From RGIG2041 sp045652745 (lineage in GTDB: Bacteria; Bacillota; Clostridia; UBA1381; UMGS1253): a stretch of 64,000 nucleotides of DNA. Location: the NCBI GenBank assembly GCA_045652745.1, contig JAZRUW010000028.1, positions 1 to 64,000 of the forward strand. Direction: 5' to 3'. A program made the position numbers and the translations under genes. Positions 25,172-33,955 of this stretch are shown piece after piece. How positions within the stretch are numbered: position 1 is the stretch's first letter; each line of letters begins with the position of its first letter. A model generated the notes under the pieces. That model was not told the DNA's origin. It was given only the letters and a program-made list of their open reading frames with translations, and did not search any database.

Positions 25172-25432
25172 TCAGGAATAAGAAAACGCAAGCAGACTGC
25201 CAATATCCGTAAGGTTGTCCGCCTTAGCGCGCTCCATTAAATACTGATACTTTGCCTGACAAGCCTTGATTTGATAACTGTACATATCCACCAGTGTCGG
25301 GTCTGTTGCAAACGAAAAATTTTGCATAGCACATTCCAGCTCATATTTTGCACGGTAAATCTGCGCAAGCAGTTCGCGCTGCGCCTCAGTTTTTCGTTTT
25401 TGCTGTTTTTTCGACGCTGTTTTTTTGGACAT
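25172..25432 (-). CDS. yaaL: YaaL-type (DUF2508) protein
   Basis: This small basic protein of 86 aa has a Lys-rich start (SKKTASKKQQKRK) and a helical body. The body carries YRAKYELECAMQNFSFATDPTLVDMYSYQIKACQAKYQYL, the characteristic DUF2508 pattern; broken here, the core is NFSFATDPTLVDMY and KYQYLM. Function is unknown. ATG 25432 has 7-nt spacing to GAGGAGG, whereas ATG 25438 directly abuts it. It is the first gene of a pair with bofA. Confidence 0.82.
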   Translation of the reverse strand: MSKKTASKKQQKRKTEAQRELLAQIYRAKYELECAMQNFSFATDPTLVDMYSYQIKACQAKYQYLMERAKADNLTDIGSLLAFSYS

Positions 25433-25554
25433 TGCCATTCCTCCTCGGTAGTTTCTGTTTTAGTATAATCGACGAAGCAGAAAAATATACCGATGTTTCA
25501 TCTGCGCTTTGTCCGTGCATTTTACAACTTTTTCCATAAATTGTAAATTTCATC

Positions 25555-25583
25555 TTGCATTTTAGATAATTATGTGCTATGAT
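25555..25583 (+). promoter_or_regulatory. SigA-type promoter of spo0A
   Basis: TTGCAT (25555-25560), 17-nt spacer, TATGAT (25578-25583) with TGTGC before it. No clear SigH promoter or Spo0A box is seen. A direct repeat TTTTACAT/TTTTACAT lies just before the SD. Confidence 0.7.
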
Positions 25584-25631
25584 AAATTTACTGGAAATAT
25601 TTTACATTTTACATTTTAGGAGGACATCAAA

Positions 25632-26423
25632 ATGAACAAGCAAATTTCAGTAGTATTGGCCGATGATAGTGAGGATTTCGTAAAATCCGTCAAAAACTAT
25701 CTCGACGCCGTGGACGGTATCCATGTCAGCGGTACTGCCTACAACGGACACGAAGCCGTAGAAATGGTACGTGACTTAAAACCGGACGTTCTGCTTTTGG
25801 ACATGATTATGCCGCAGCTCGACGGTTTGGGTGTATTGCAGAAAATCCGAAACACATCTCTCGAAAAGAAACCGGTGTGCATGATGCTTTCTGCGGTCAG
25901 CCAACCGCACGCCACACAGAAAGCCATGGAACTCGGTAGCGCTTACTATATGTTAAAACCGTTTGAAATGGAATCACTCTCCGAGCGCATCTTTGAACTG
26001 GCCGGTATGCAAGCACCATCGAAACCATCCTCGCCGACTACACCGAAGCAAGCACCGGCTCATACTGCCTTGAAGCCGAAAGACTTGGAGCGCACGGTGA
26101 CCTCACTCATTCACGATATCGGCATTCCTGCCCATATCAAAGGTTATCAATTCATCCGCAGTGCGATTTTAATGGCGATTGAAAACATCGAGGTCATCAA
26201 TCACATCACAAAACAGCTTTATCCCGACCTTGCAAAGATGTATAAAACTACGCCGAGCCGCATTGAACGTGCCATTCGCCATGCCATCGAGGTTGCTTGG
26301 AACCGCGGCCATGTAGAAACGATGGAGCGGCTGTTCGGCTACACCATCTCTGCCGAAAAAGGCAAACCGACCAACTCGGAATTTATCGCAATGCTCGCTG
26401 ATCATTTGCGTCTTCAAATGTAA
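25632..26423 (+). CDS. spo0A: sporulation master regulator Spo0A
   Basis: This is the response regulator that commits the cell to sporulation. It has 263 aa. The receiver domain (about 1-125) has D11/D12, the phospho-acceptor in VLLLDMIMPQLDG (about D57), and a KPF motif near 105. A Pro/Thr-rich linker (about 128-150) precedes the Spo0A-specific DNA-binding domain, with LIHDIGIPAHIKGYQFIR and the recognition helix region TTPSRIERAIRHAIEVAWNRG. SD AGGAGG. It is monocistronic, between its own promoter and a strong terminator; spoIVB is not its upstream neighbour as it often is in Firmicutes. Confidence 0.97.
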   Translation: MNKQISVVLADDSEDFVKSVKNYLDAVDGIHVSGTAYNGHEAVEMVRDLKPDVLLLDMIMPQLDGLGVLQKIRNTSLEKKPVCMMLSAVSQPHATQKAMELGSAYYMLKPFEMESLSERIFELAGMQAPSKPSSPTTPKQAPAHTALKPKDLERTVTSLIHDIGIPAHIKGYQFIRSAILMAIENIEVINHITKQLYPDLAKMYKTTPSRIERAIRHAIEVAWNRGHVETMERLFGYTISAEKGKPTNSEFIAMLADHLRLQM

Positions 26424-26436
26424 ATACTTACTCCTC

Positions 26437-26475
26437 AAAAACCGCTTGTTTTTACATGGAAAACAAGCGGTTTTT
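26437..26475 (+). terminator. Rho-independent terminator after spo0A
   Basis: AAAAACCGCTTGTTTT (26437-26452), short loop, AAAACAAGCGGTTTTT (26460-26475). Confidence 0.92.
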
Positions 26476-26478
26476 GTA

Positions 26479-26508
26479 TTGACTTAAAGGCAGAAAAAGT
26501 GGTATAAT
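26479..26508 (+). promoter_or_regulatory. SigA-type promoter of the ecf-truA-rho run
   Basis: TTGACT (26479-26484), 18-nt spacer, TATAAT (26503-26508) with TGG extension. No terminator is seen downstream until after cinA, so it may drive some 11 kb. Confidence 0.8.
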
Positions 26509-26550
26509 ATTATGAATAATTATTTTTAGTAATTTTAGGAGTTACAAAGT

Positions 26551-27420
26551 ATGTGGAAAGCAGATAAATGGCTGGATTATGAATTGATTGACAGTGCTTA
26601 CGGCGAAAAGCTCGAGCGTTGGGGTAAATATATTTTAAGACGCCCTGACCCGCAGGCGGTATGGGAGGTGCGCACCTCTCCTTTATGGGATAAAGCAGAC
26701 GCGGTATATCACCGCTCCAACACCGGCGGCGGTCACTGGGAATTTCACAACAAGAAGATGAAAGAACGCTGGGAAATCGGTTTTGAGGATTTGCGTTTTT
26801 GCATCAAACCGATGGGCTTTAAGCACACCGGACTGTTTCCGGAGCAAGCGGTCAACTGGACCTGGTTTTCAGATTTAATCCAAAAAGCAGACCGTCCGAT
26901 TCGCGTGCTCAATTTATTTGCCTACACCGGCGGTGCAACCGTTGCCGCCTTAAAGGCAGGCGCCAGCGTAACACACGTAGATGCTTCCAAAGGCATGGTC
27001 AGTTGGGCAAAAGAAAATGTAGCCGCAACCGGACTTGCCGATGCACCCGTTCGTTATATCGTAGATGACGTATTAAAATTCGTTGCGCGTGAAAAGCGCC
27101 GCGGCAAACGATATGAGGCCATTATTATGGACCCGCCTTCGTACGGACGCGGTCCGGGCGGCGAGGTCTTCAAAATCGAAAATGAGTTGTATTCGCTTGT
27201 AACGGCCTGCAGTGAGATTTTAGCCGATAAACCGCTCTTTTTCTTAATTAACTCCTATACCACCGGCCTTTCGCAGACCGTACTGACCAACGTACTGTCT
27301 TTGATTTTAAAAGACCGCTTCGGCGGCAAAATTACCGCAGACGAAATTGGCATTCCGATGACCGGCAAAAGCGGACTCGTGCTCCCCTGCGGCATTTCAG
27401 GCCGTTGGCAGGAAAAATAA
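26551..27420 (+). CDS. class I SAM-dependent RNA methyltransferase (RlmI/RlmK-like core)
   Basis: This 289-aa protein has a Rossmann methyltransferase core. The SAM-binding VLNLFAYTGGATVAAL lies at about 124-139, an acidic VDASKGMVSWAKEN follows, and the catalytic MDPPSYGRG near 191-199 (DPPxY) indicates methylation of a base in RNA. Family members modify C5 or N positions of 23S rRNA. The PUA domain typical of RlmI is missing; instead there is a short Trp-rich N-terminal region (WKADKWLDYELIDSA). The precise target is unknown. It is the first gene of a long rightward run. Confidence 0.85.
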   Translation: MWKADKWLDYELIDSAYGEKLERWGKYILRRPDPQAVWEVRTSPLWDKADAVYHRSNTGGGHWEFHNKKMKERWEIGFEDLRFCIKPMGFKHTGLFPEQAVNWTWFSDLIQKADRPIRVLNLFAYTGGATVAALKAGASVTHVDASKGMVSWAKENVAATGLADAPVRYIVDDVLKFVAREKRRGKRYEAIIMDPPSYGRGPGGEVFKIENELYSLVTACSEILADKPLFFLINSYTTGLSQTVLTNVLSLILKDRFGGKITADEIGIPMTGKSGLVLPCGISGRWQEK

Positions 27421-27438
27421 TTTCGGAAGTGAACTTTT

Positions 27439-28272
27439 ATGATACAGACGAAAAATTTAACACACACCTATCCCGGCGATGAAGAAAATGCGCCGAAAAC
27501 CGTTTTAAAAGATGTGAGCATGCACATCGCTGACGGCGAATTTGTTGCCATTGTCGGACACAACGGCAGCGGTAAATCCACGCTTGCAAAACACTTTAAC
27601 GCTATTTTGCTGCCGAGCGGCGGGTGTGTATATGTAAACAAACTCGACACAGCCGACGAAGCCTTGCTTTTCGAAATCCGAAAACAGGTCGGCATGGTCT
27701 TTCAAAATCCGGACAACCAGATTGTTGCTGCAGTCGTAGAAGATGATGTGGCATTTGCGCCGGAGAATTTGGGTGTTGCGCCGCAGGAAATCCGCGTGCG
27801 CGTAGACGAAGCACTCAAAGCCGTCGGCATGTACCCAAAACGGCTGTCTGCACCGCATCACTTATCCGGCGGACAAAAGCAGCGCATCGCCATTGCAGGC
27901 ATTCTGGCCATGCAACCCAAATACATCATTTTAGATGAGCCGACCGCGATGCTCGACCCCATCGGTCGCCGCGAAGTGCTCTCCACCGTAAAAAAACTCA
28001 ACCGCGAGCTCGGCATGAGTGTTGTACTGATTACACATTATATGGACGAAGCCGCGCAGGCAGACAGAATCATTGTTATGCGTGACGGCAAAATCTTTAT
28101 GGAAGGCACGCCGCGCGAGATTTTTGCACGCGCAGACCTTTTGCGCACAACGGGACTGGATATTCCGCAGGCCACCGCACTGGCGCAGGCACTCCATAAA
28201 GCCGGACTGCCGATGCGCAAAGACATCATTTTTGCAGATGAATGTATAGAGGAGATTTTAAAACTGTTATGA
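27439..28272 (+). CDS. ecfA1: energy-coupling factor transporter ATPase 1
   Basis: This is the nucleotide-binding subunit of an ECF-type vitamin/micronutrient importer, 277 aa. Walker A GHNGSGKST lies at about 40-48, Q-loop FQNPDNQ near 90, signature LSGGQKQRIAIAGIL, Walker B YIILDEPTAMLDP, and the H-loop in LITHYMDE. It pairs with EcfA2 as a heterodimer on EcfT. The order ecfA1-ecfA2-ecfT-truA is widespread in Firmicutes. No S-component gene is adjacent, so this is a group II (shared) ECF module serving substrate-binding subunits elsewhere. Confidence 0.95.
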   Translation: MIQTKNLTHTYPGDEENAPKTVLKDVSMHIADGEFVAIVGHNGSGKSTLAKHFNAILLPSGGCVYVNKLDTADEALLFEIRKQVGMVFQNPDNQIVAAVVEDDVAFAPENLGVAPQEIRVRVDEALKAVGMYPKRLSAPHHLSGGQKQRIAIAGILAMQPKYIILDEPTAMLDPIGRREVLSTVKKLNRELGMSVVLITHYMDEAAQADRIIVMRDGKIFMEGTPREIFARADLLRTTGLDIPQATALAQALHKAGLPMRKDIIFADECIEEILKLL

Positions 28273-29114
28273 TTAAATGTGAGAATTTATGTCACACATA
28301 CCAAAGCGGTTCCCCGTTTGAAAAAACGGCGCTTCGGGATATAAATTTGGAAATTCACGCAGGTGAACTGGTTGCCATCATCGGACATACCGGGAGTGGT
28401 AAATCCACGCTCATTCAGCATTTTAACGGTTTGGAAAAACCGACTTCGGGCAAGGTGTATATCGACGGCGTGGACTTGTCGACACCAAAACTGAATTTAA
28501 AACAAATCCGCCAAAAAGTCGGTTTGGTCTTTCAGTACCCCGAGCATCAGCTCATGGAAGAAACCGTACGCAAAGACATTGCGTTCGGCCCGAAAAACAT
28601 GGGGCTTTCCGATGCAGACGTCGAAGACCGCGTACGCAGTGCATGCCACGCCATCGGCTTAAAAGAATCCCTTTTGGACAAATCCCCCTTCGAGCTATCC
28701 GGCGGCGAGAAGCGCCGTGTGGCGATTGCAGGTGTCCTTGCCATGGAGCCTAAGGTGCTTATCCTCGATGAGCCGACTGCAGGCTTAGACCCTGCCGGAC
28801 GTGACGAACTGCTCGATTTAATTTTAAAGCTCAACGATTGCGGCATGACCATCGTATTGGTATCGCACAGCATGGAGGATGTTGCACGGATTGCAAAGCG
28901 CATTGTTGTGATGAATGATGCAACCGTCATCCGCACAGGTTCGGTCGCCGAGATTTTCTCCGAAGCCGCTCTGCTTTCCGAAATCGGTCTTGATGTGCCG
29001 CAAATCAGCCAAATCGTCACCGGCCTTCGCGAAAAAGGTTTAGATATTCCAAAAGACATCTATACTGTGGAAGATGCGGCAAACGCTATACTTCAGATAT
29101 TAAAGAAGGATTAA
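28269..29114 (+). CDS. ecfA2: energy-coupling factor transporter ATPase 2
   Basis: This is the second ATPase of the ECF module, 281 aa from ATG 28269. That ATG overlaps the ecfA1 stop as ATGA, so translation is coupled. Walker A GHTGSGKST, Q-loop FQYPEHQ, signature LSGGEKRRVAIAGVL, Walker B VLILDEPTAGLDP and the H-loop VSHSMED are intact. The FQYPEHQLME segment and the C-terminal EcfT-contacting tail fit EcfA2. A longer frame from 28242 reads only ecfA1 out of frame. Confidence 0.95.
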   Translation: MIKCENLCHTYQSGSPFEKTALRDINLEIHAGELVAIIGHTGSGKSTLIQHFNGLEKPTSGKVYIDGVDLSTPKLNLKQIRQKVGLVFQYPEHQLMEETVRKDIAFGPKNMGLSDADVEDRVRSACHAIGLKESLLDKSPFELSGGEKRRVAIAGVLAMEPKVLILDEPTAGLDPAGRDELLDLILKLNDCGMTIVLVSHSMEDVARIAKRIVVMNDATVIRTGSVAEIFSEAALLSEIGLDVPQISQIVTGLREKGLDIPKDIYTVEDAANAILQILKKD

Positions 29115-29117
29115 ATT

Positions 29118-29933
29118 ATGCTTAAAGATATTACACTCGGACAATACTATCCAGGCAATTCCTTTGTGCACCGGTTAGACCCGCGCATTAAGATACTGCT
29201 TGCACTTTTGTATATTATCTTACTGTTTTTTATTCATAATTTTACGGGATTTGTTTTCATTGCTTTGTTTACGCTTGCCGTCATTTTGCTGGCAAAACTG
29301 CCTGTGTCCTATGTGCTCAAAGGCTTAAAACCGATTCTGTTTATTATCGTCTTTACCGGCATCATCAATCTGTTTATGACGCCCGGTAAAATCTGGGTGC
29401 AAATTCCCTACACCCCGCTTGTCATTACCTATGAGGGTGTAAAAACCGCCACACAGATGATTGTGCGCCTGATTTTTCTGATCATGGGCACATCGGTGTT
29501 GACATTAACCACATCGCCGCTCTCGCTGACCGATGGCATTGAAAAACTGCTTTCTCCGCTCAAAAAAATCGGTGTGCCGGCGCACGAACTTGCAATGATG
29601 ATGTCAATTGCCATTCGTTTTATTCCAACACTTTTAGAGGAAACGGAAAAGATTATGAAGGCGCAGACGGCGCGCGGTGCGGATTTCGAATCCGGCAACT
29701 TACTACAGCGTGCAAAAGCCTTAATTCCGCTTTTGGTGCCGCTCTTTATCAGCGCATTCCGCCGCGCGGACGATTTGGCAATGGCCATGGAATCTCGCTG
29801 TTATAACGGCGGCAGTCACAGAACGCGCATGAAGGAAATCAAAATTAAAAAAGCGGATGTGTATGCCGCGTTTTTTACGCTCGTTGCTCTAGGTGTATCT
29901 GTATATATTGGCACACTACCTTTCCTGATTTGA
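29118..29933 (+). CDS. ecfT: energy-coupling factor transmembrane protein EcfT
   Basis: This is the membrane scaffold of the ECF transporter, 271 aa, with five to six helices. It links the ATPases to exchangeable S-components. The coupling-helix motifs are visible: MKAQTARGADF (the first Ala-Arg-Gly, about residue 180) and ALIPLLVPLFISAFRRADDLAMAMESRCY with a second basic element. SD AGAAGGA, 3 nt after the ecfA2 stop. Confidence 0.94.
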   Translation: MLKDITLGQYYPGNSFVHRLDPRIKILLALLYIILLFFIHNFTGFVFIALFTLAVILLAKLPVSYVLKGLKPILFIIVFTGIINLFMTPGKIWVQIPYTPLVITYEGVKTATQMIVRLIFLIMGTSVLTLTTSPLSLTDGIEKLLSPLKKIGVPAHELAMMMSIAIRFIPTLLEETEKIMKAQTARGADFESGNLLQRAKALIPLLVPLFISAFRRADDLAMAMESRCYNGGSHRTRMKEIKIKKADVYAAFFTLVALGVSVYIGTLPFLI

Positions 29934-29943
29934 GGTTATACTT

Positions 29944-30693
29944 ATGAGAAATGTCTGCCTGACAATTCAATACGACGGCACAACCCTGCACGGTTGGCAG
30001 CGCCAAAAAGATGCGATGACCGTGCAGCAGCTTCTCGAAGATGCACTTTATGCGCTGACCGGTGAAAAAACAAATATGATCGGTTGCGGTCGAACAGATG
30101 CAGGCGTGCACGCGCTCGCGTATGTTTGTAATTTTCATACCGACGCATCCATTCCGGACGAAAGTTTTCCCGCGGCCATGAATACAAAGTTGCCGTCCTG
30201 TGTACGTGTACATGCGGCCAAAACCGTTCCTGACACATTCCATGCACAGTTTGATGTTGTAAAAAAGACTTACATTTACAAAATTCAGACCGCAAAAATC
30301 CCGAATGTATTTTATTCGCCATACACATGGCATTTCCCCTATAAACTCGACATTCAAAAAATGCAACAGGCCGCCGGATATTTTTTAGGCGAGCACAATT
30401 TTGAAGCCTTTTGTGCTAGTGGTGCAACCGTAACCAGTTTTGTGCGCACCATTTATGATTTAAACATAGAACAAGATGGTGATATTTTGACAATTACCGT
30501 CTGCGGCAACGGCTTTTTGTATAATATGGTACGCATTATCGCCGGCACACTTGCTTATGTCGGCTGCGGACGTATTGCACCGGAGGCAATCAAACAAATC
30601 ATCGAAAGCCGCAACCGCGAAACGGCAGGCATTACCGCACCGCCGCAGGGACTGTATATGGCAAAAACGGAATATGAAAGCAAGGAGAAATAA
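29944..30693 (+). CDS. truA: tRNA pseudouridine synthase A
   Basis: TruA isomerises U38-U40 in the tRNA anticodon stem. It has 249 aa. The catalytic Asp is in GCGRTDAGVHAL (about residue 52), with the following VCNFHTD; the C-terminal catalytic-domain elements FEAFCASGATVTSFVRTIYD and NGFLYNMVRIIAGTL are intact. It sits 10 nt behind ecfT, the common Firmicute arrangement. Confidence 0.96.
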   Translation: MRNVCLTIQYDGTTLHGWQRQKDAMTVQQLLEDALYALTGEKTNMIGCGRTDAGVHALAYVCNFHTDASIPDESFPAAMNTKLPSCVRVHAAKTVPDTFHAQFDVVKKTYIYKIQTAKIPNVFYSPYTWHFPYKLDIQKMQQAAGYFLGEHNFEAFCASGATVTSFVRTIYDLNIEQDGDILTITVCGNGFLYNMVRIIAGTLAYVGCGRIAPEAIKQIIESRNRETAGITAPPQGLYMAKTEYESKEK

Positions 30694-30695
30694 AG

Positions 30696-31901
30696 ATGTC
30701 TACACCGGACAGAAGAAAACGTTTTGAGGACTTGGAAGCTGTAAGTTTTAAAAATCCTGTTCCGAAGAAAACCAGAAAATGGCTTTGGTTTACCTTAGGT
30801 GCGATTGCACTCGTATTGGTTGCCGTTTTAGCCGTTTTTATATACAAAACCGTATATACCGAACTTCAAAAGGCCGAAACGGAGAGAAATGCACACGTGC
30901 TGACGACCAACACCGCCAACACCGAAGAGGGCGATTTGGTTTACGCTCCGTATAAAGACGGTATTGTTTTGGCTTCGCGCAGCGAAGTATGTTGTTACAA
31001 CACCGAAGGTGTAGCTGAATGGAAATTGGACATCAGCCTACTCAACCCCTTTATCAAGGTCAACGGCAGTTATGTGCTCATTGCAGGCAAAAACACAAAA
31101 GATTACCTGCTGATTCAGAACGGGAAAATCGTAATTCAGGCAAACACCACATATAATATACTCAATGCCGGCGTGGCCAAAAACGGTGCTTTCTTTTTGG
31201 TGGAAGACGAGCCGTACTACAAAGGTCGCCTGACCGTGCGCGATTCTAAAAATAAAGATATGTTCGTTTGGCATTCCGGTACATCCTATATTATAGATGC
31301 TGCATTCAACGACCGCACGTCTCAAATCGCCGTTACCACCTTAACCGCCACACCGCAAACATCTAATACACAGACACAGACGGGCAGCTATTCTTCCGCA
31401 TTGCTTTTATTTAAACTCCACGAATCTGCCCCATATCAAACCTATAATTTTGAAAACGCAATGGCAACCAGCGTATACCACGTAGGCGGCAGATATATTG
31501 TCGTAACGGATACATCCATCCGAGCTTACTCAAGTCTGAGCGGCGAACAGATGTGGACATATGAGCTCACGCCGCAAGTTTTGCATCGCGTAAGTTTTCA
31601 CGCAGACAAACTGGCTGTTTTAACGCAGACAGAAGACAGCACACAGACATTGCACATCTTAAAGGCCGACGGCAAGTGCATCGGCACGGTAACCGGCTTA
31701 AAAAACACGGGTGACATCAGCCTGGCAGACAATATTTTGGCCACAGGCGGCGGCAGTGCACTTTCCGTATACCGTACAAACGGTACACATTTATACGACG
31801 TAACGCTTCCAAAGACTTACAATGACATCTGTTTGTTTGCAAACGGTCAATGTTTCCTGGGCGCAAACAACATCATCTTTGACATACTTTCCGCAAAATA
31901 A
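30696..31901 (+). CDS. DUF5711-like membrane-anchored beta-propeller protein
   Basis: This 401-aa protein has a basic cytoplasmic N-terminus, one membrane helix (about residues 28-50) and a large extracytoplasmic domain. That domain consists of repeated short beta blades (GDLVYAPYKDGIVLASRSEVCCYNTEG, and SLSGEQMWTYEL near 285), like a PQQ-type propeller; the first blade core is YAPYKDGIVLAS. The pattern matches clostridial DUF5711 proteins found between truA and cvpA. Function is unknown; an envelope scaffold or sensor is possible. It begins 2 nt after truA and lies 21 nt before the CvpA-like gene. Confidence 0.75.
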   Translation: MSTPDRRKRFEDLEAVSFKNPVPKKTRKWLWFTLGAIALVLVAVLAVFIYKTVYTELQKAETERNAHVLTTNTANTEEGDLVYAPYKDGIVLASRSEVCCYNTEGVAEWKLDISLLNPFIKVNGSYVLIAGKNTKDYLLIQNGKIVIQANTTYNILNAGVAKNGAFFLVEDEPYYKGRLTVRDSKNKDMFVWHSGTSYIIDAAFNDRTSQIAVTTLTATPQTSNTQTQTGSYSSALLLFKLHESAPYQTYNFENAMATSVYHVGGRYIVVTDTSIRAYSSLSGEQMWTYELTPQVLHRVSFHADKLAVLTQTEDSTQTLHILKADGKCIGTVTGLKNTGDISLADNILATGGGSALSVYRTNGTHLYDVTLPKTYNDICLFANGQCFLGANNIIFDILSAK

Positions 31902-31922
31902 CCGTGAAAGGATAGAAAGCAA

Positions 31923-32612
31923 ATGCATTACATATTGGATATCATTATTCTCGCAATTTGTGCTTTTTGCATCTGGCGCGGTGTCCGCCGCGGCGCAATA
32001 CGCACAGCCTTTTCCCTGCTTTCCCTGATTGTGGCGTTGTTTTTAACCTTTATGTTTGCATCGCCGTTCACACAGTATATAGAGCAGCTGCCATTCGGGC
32101 AGAATATGCACGTTTCCATCGAAACGGCTTTGGAAGAAAAGGTAAATGAGATTCTGCAACTTGAGGAAAACGAAACCTCCAACACCACAGAGGACATTTT
32201 AAAAGCTTTTCCCGTGCCGGAGTTTATGAAAAAATCACTGTTTTTAAAAAGCGATTTTGTTGTACGCAACGCCAATGTTGCCGCTTCCAAAGCTGTAGCT
32301 GATGCATTGGCAAGTGCCTATATGAAGGTGCTGTGCACGGTTATATTGTTTATCGCATTCCTTATACTGTTGCGCCTCGTGCGTTTTCTGGCAGAGCTTG
32401 TTTTCAAACTGCCGCTGCTCAAACAGTTAAACGGGCTGCTCGGCGCAGTGGCAGGGCTTGTTAACGGCATTGTCATTTCCTACCTGCTTTTAAGTTTAGT
32501 TGCAACCTTAAGTGCTCTGCCGGCCTTTGAATGGATTGCGCCGGCAAAGGAATCCTCCTACATTTTTAAAAATATCTACGAAAATAACGCATTGCTATCC
32601 GCAATCTTATAA
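31923..32612 (+). CDS. CvpA-family membrane protein
   Basis: This 229-aa protein has four predicted membrane helices: one at about 3-20, one at 26-46 (FSLLSLIVALFLTFMF), one at 135-160 and one at 180-205. The N-terminal DIIILAICAFCIWRGVRRGAIRTAF is the CvpA signature, in shorter form WRGVRRGAIRTA. Members are named after colicin V production and are linked to envelope homeostasis; the molecular role is not known. A central soluble loop (about 60-125) is rich in Glu. It is cotranscribed between the DUF5711-like gene and rho. Confidence 0.85.
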   Translation: MHYILDIIILAICAFCIWRGVRRGAIRTAFSLLSLIVALFLTFMFASPFTQYIEQLPFGQNMHVSIETALEEKVNEILQLEENETSNTTEDILKAFPVPEFMKKSLFLKSDFVVRNANVAASKAVADALASAYMKVLCTVILFIAFLILLRLVRFLAELVFKLPLLKQLNGLLGAVAGLVNGIVISYLLLSLVATLSALPAFEWIAPAKESSYIFKNIYENNALLSAIL

Positions 32613-32626
32613 AGGACGGTGGTATA

Positions 32627-33952
32627 ATGACCGATTATGAAATTTTACAAACCAAACCGCTCTCCGAATTAAAAGAATATGCAAAACAGTTGGGTTTAAC
32701 TAAAATCAGCGCGCTGAAAAAAAGTGAGCTGGCCGACCGTATTGCAGAGGCTTGCATGGAATTAAATGCGAAGCAGGCACAGGCCACCCCTGTTGAAGAG
32801 AAGGTTACAAAAGAAAAACAGCGCCCCAATGACGTATATGAAGTCAAGGGCTTTTTGGAAGTGCACGAAGACGGGTTCGGTTTTATTCGTTTTGATAATT
32901 ATGAAACCAGTCCGAAGGACGTTTATGTAGCAAATTCGCAAATCCGCCGTTTTAACTTAAAAACCGGCGATGAAATCTGCGGAGATGCCCGTCCCCTGCG
33001 TGAAGGCGAAGAGGGTAAATTCAGTCCGCTTTTGTACATTCACAAAATTAACGGAGAACGCCCGGAAACCGCGGCCCGCAGACGGCCGTTCGATGCGCTC
33101 ACACCGATTTATCCCGACAGACGCATCCGTTTGGAAACAGTATCCAATGCCTATTCCAACCGTTTGATTGATTTAATTGCGCCGATTGGTTTCGGTCAAC
33201 GCGGCTTAATCGTGGCACCGCCGAAAGCCGGTAAAACCACGCTGCTCAAAGGCATTGCACAGAGCATTGAAACGAACTGTCCCGATGCAACATTGATTGT
33301 ACTGCTCATCGACGAACGTCCCGAGGAAGTAACCGACATCAAGCGCAGTATTCAAAGTGAAGTCATTTACTCCACCTTTGATGAAACGCCGGAGCATCAC
33401 GTCAAGATTGCAGAACTTGTATACGAACGCGCCCAACGTTTGGTAGAGCACAAAAAAGATGTCATTATCCTGCTTGACTCCATTACACGCCTCACGCGCG
33501 CCTATAACCTGTCCATCCCCTCTACGGGGCGCACGCTTTCGGGCGGCATTGACCCCGGCGCACTGCACAAGCCGAAAAAGTTTTTCGGAGCGGCAAGAAA
33601 CATCGAAGAGGGCGGCTCTTTGACCATTTTGGCAACCGCCTTGGTGGAAACCGGCAGCCGCATGGACGATGTGATATTTGAAGAATTTAAAGGTACGGGC
33701 AACATGGAACTCAGGCTTGACAGACAGTTGCAGGAAAAGCGTGTTTTCCCGGCCATCGATATTGCAAAATCCGGTACACGCCGTGAAGAAACATTGCTAA
33801 GCGGCGAAGAACTTTGTGCCGTATGGGGCATCCGCAAAGCGATGGGCCGCATGGGCACGGTCGATGCCACCGAAGATATACTCAATAAACTGGTACGCAC
33901 GAAAACGAATAAAGAATTTACACAAGTCATCAACGAAGCATTGGGGAAATAA
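32627..33952 (+). CDS. rho: transcription termination factor Rho
   Basis: This hexameric RNA helicase terminates untranslated transcripts. It has 441 aa. The N-terminal SAP-like fold (LKEYAKQLGLTKISALKKSELADRI) lies at about 14-40. The cold-shock RNA-binding domain (EVHEDGFGFIR to YVANSQIRRFNLKTGDE) lies at about 75-120, and the AAA core has LIVAPPKAGKTTLL (Walker A), VLLIDERPEEVTDI, DSITRLTRAYN and GGSLTILATALVETGSRMDD. A short charged insert after the SAP region is normal for Firmicutes. Confidence 0.97.
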   Translation: MTDYEILQTKPLSELKEYAKQLGLTKISALKKSELADRIAEACMELNAKQAQATPVEEKVTKEKQRPNDVYEVKGFLEVHEDGFGFIRFDNYETSPKDVYVANSQIRRFNLKTGDEICGDARPLREGEEGKFSPLLYIHKINGERPETAARRRPFDALTPIYPDRRIRLETVSNAYSNRLIDLIAPIGFGQRGLIVAPPKAGKTTLLKGIAQSIETNCPDATLIVLLIDERPEEVTDIKRSIQSEVIYSTFDETPEHHVKIAELVYERAQRLVEHKKDVIILLDSITRLTRAYNLSIPSTGRTLSGGIDPGALHKPKKFFGAARNIEEGGSLTILATALVETGSRMDDVIFEEFKGTGNMELRLDRQLQEKRVFPAIDIAKSGTRREETLLSGEELCAVWGIRKAMGRMGTVDATEDILNKLVRTKTNKEFTQVINEALGK

Positions 33953-33955
33953 ATT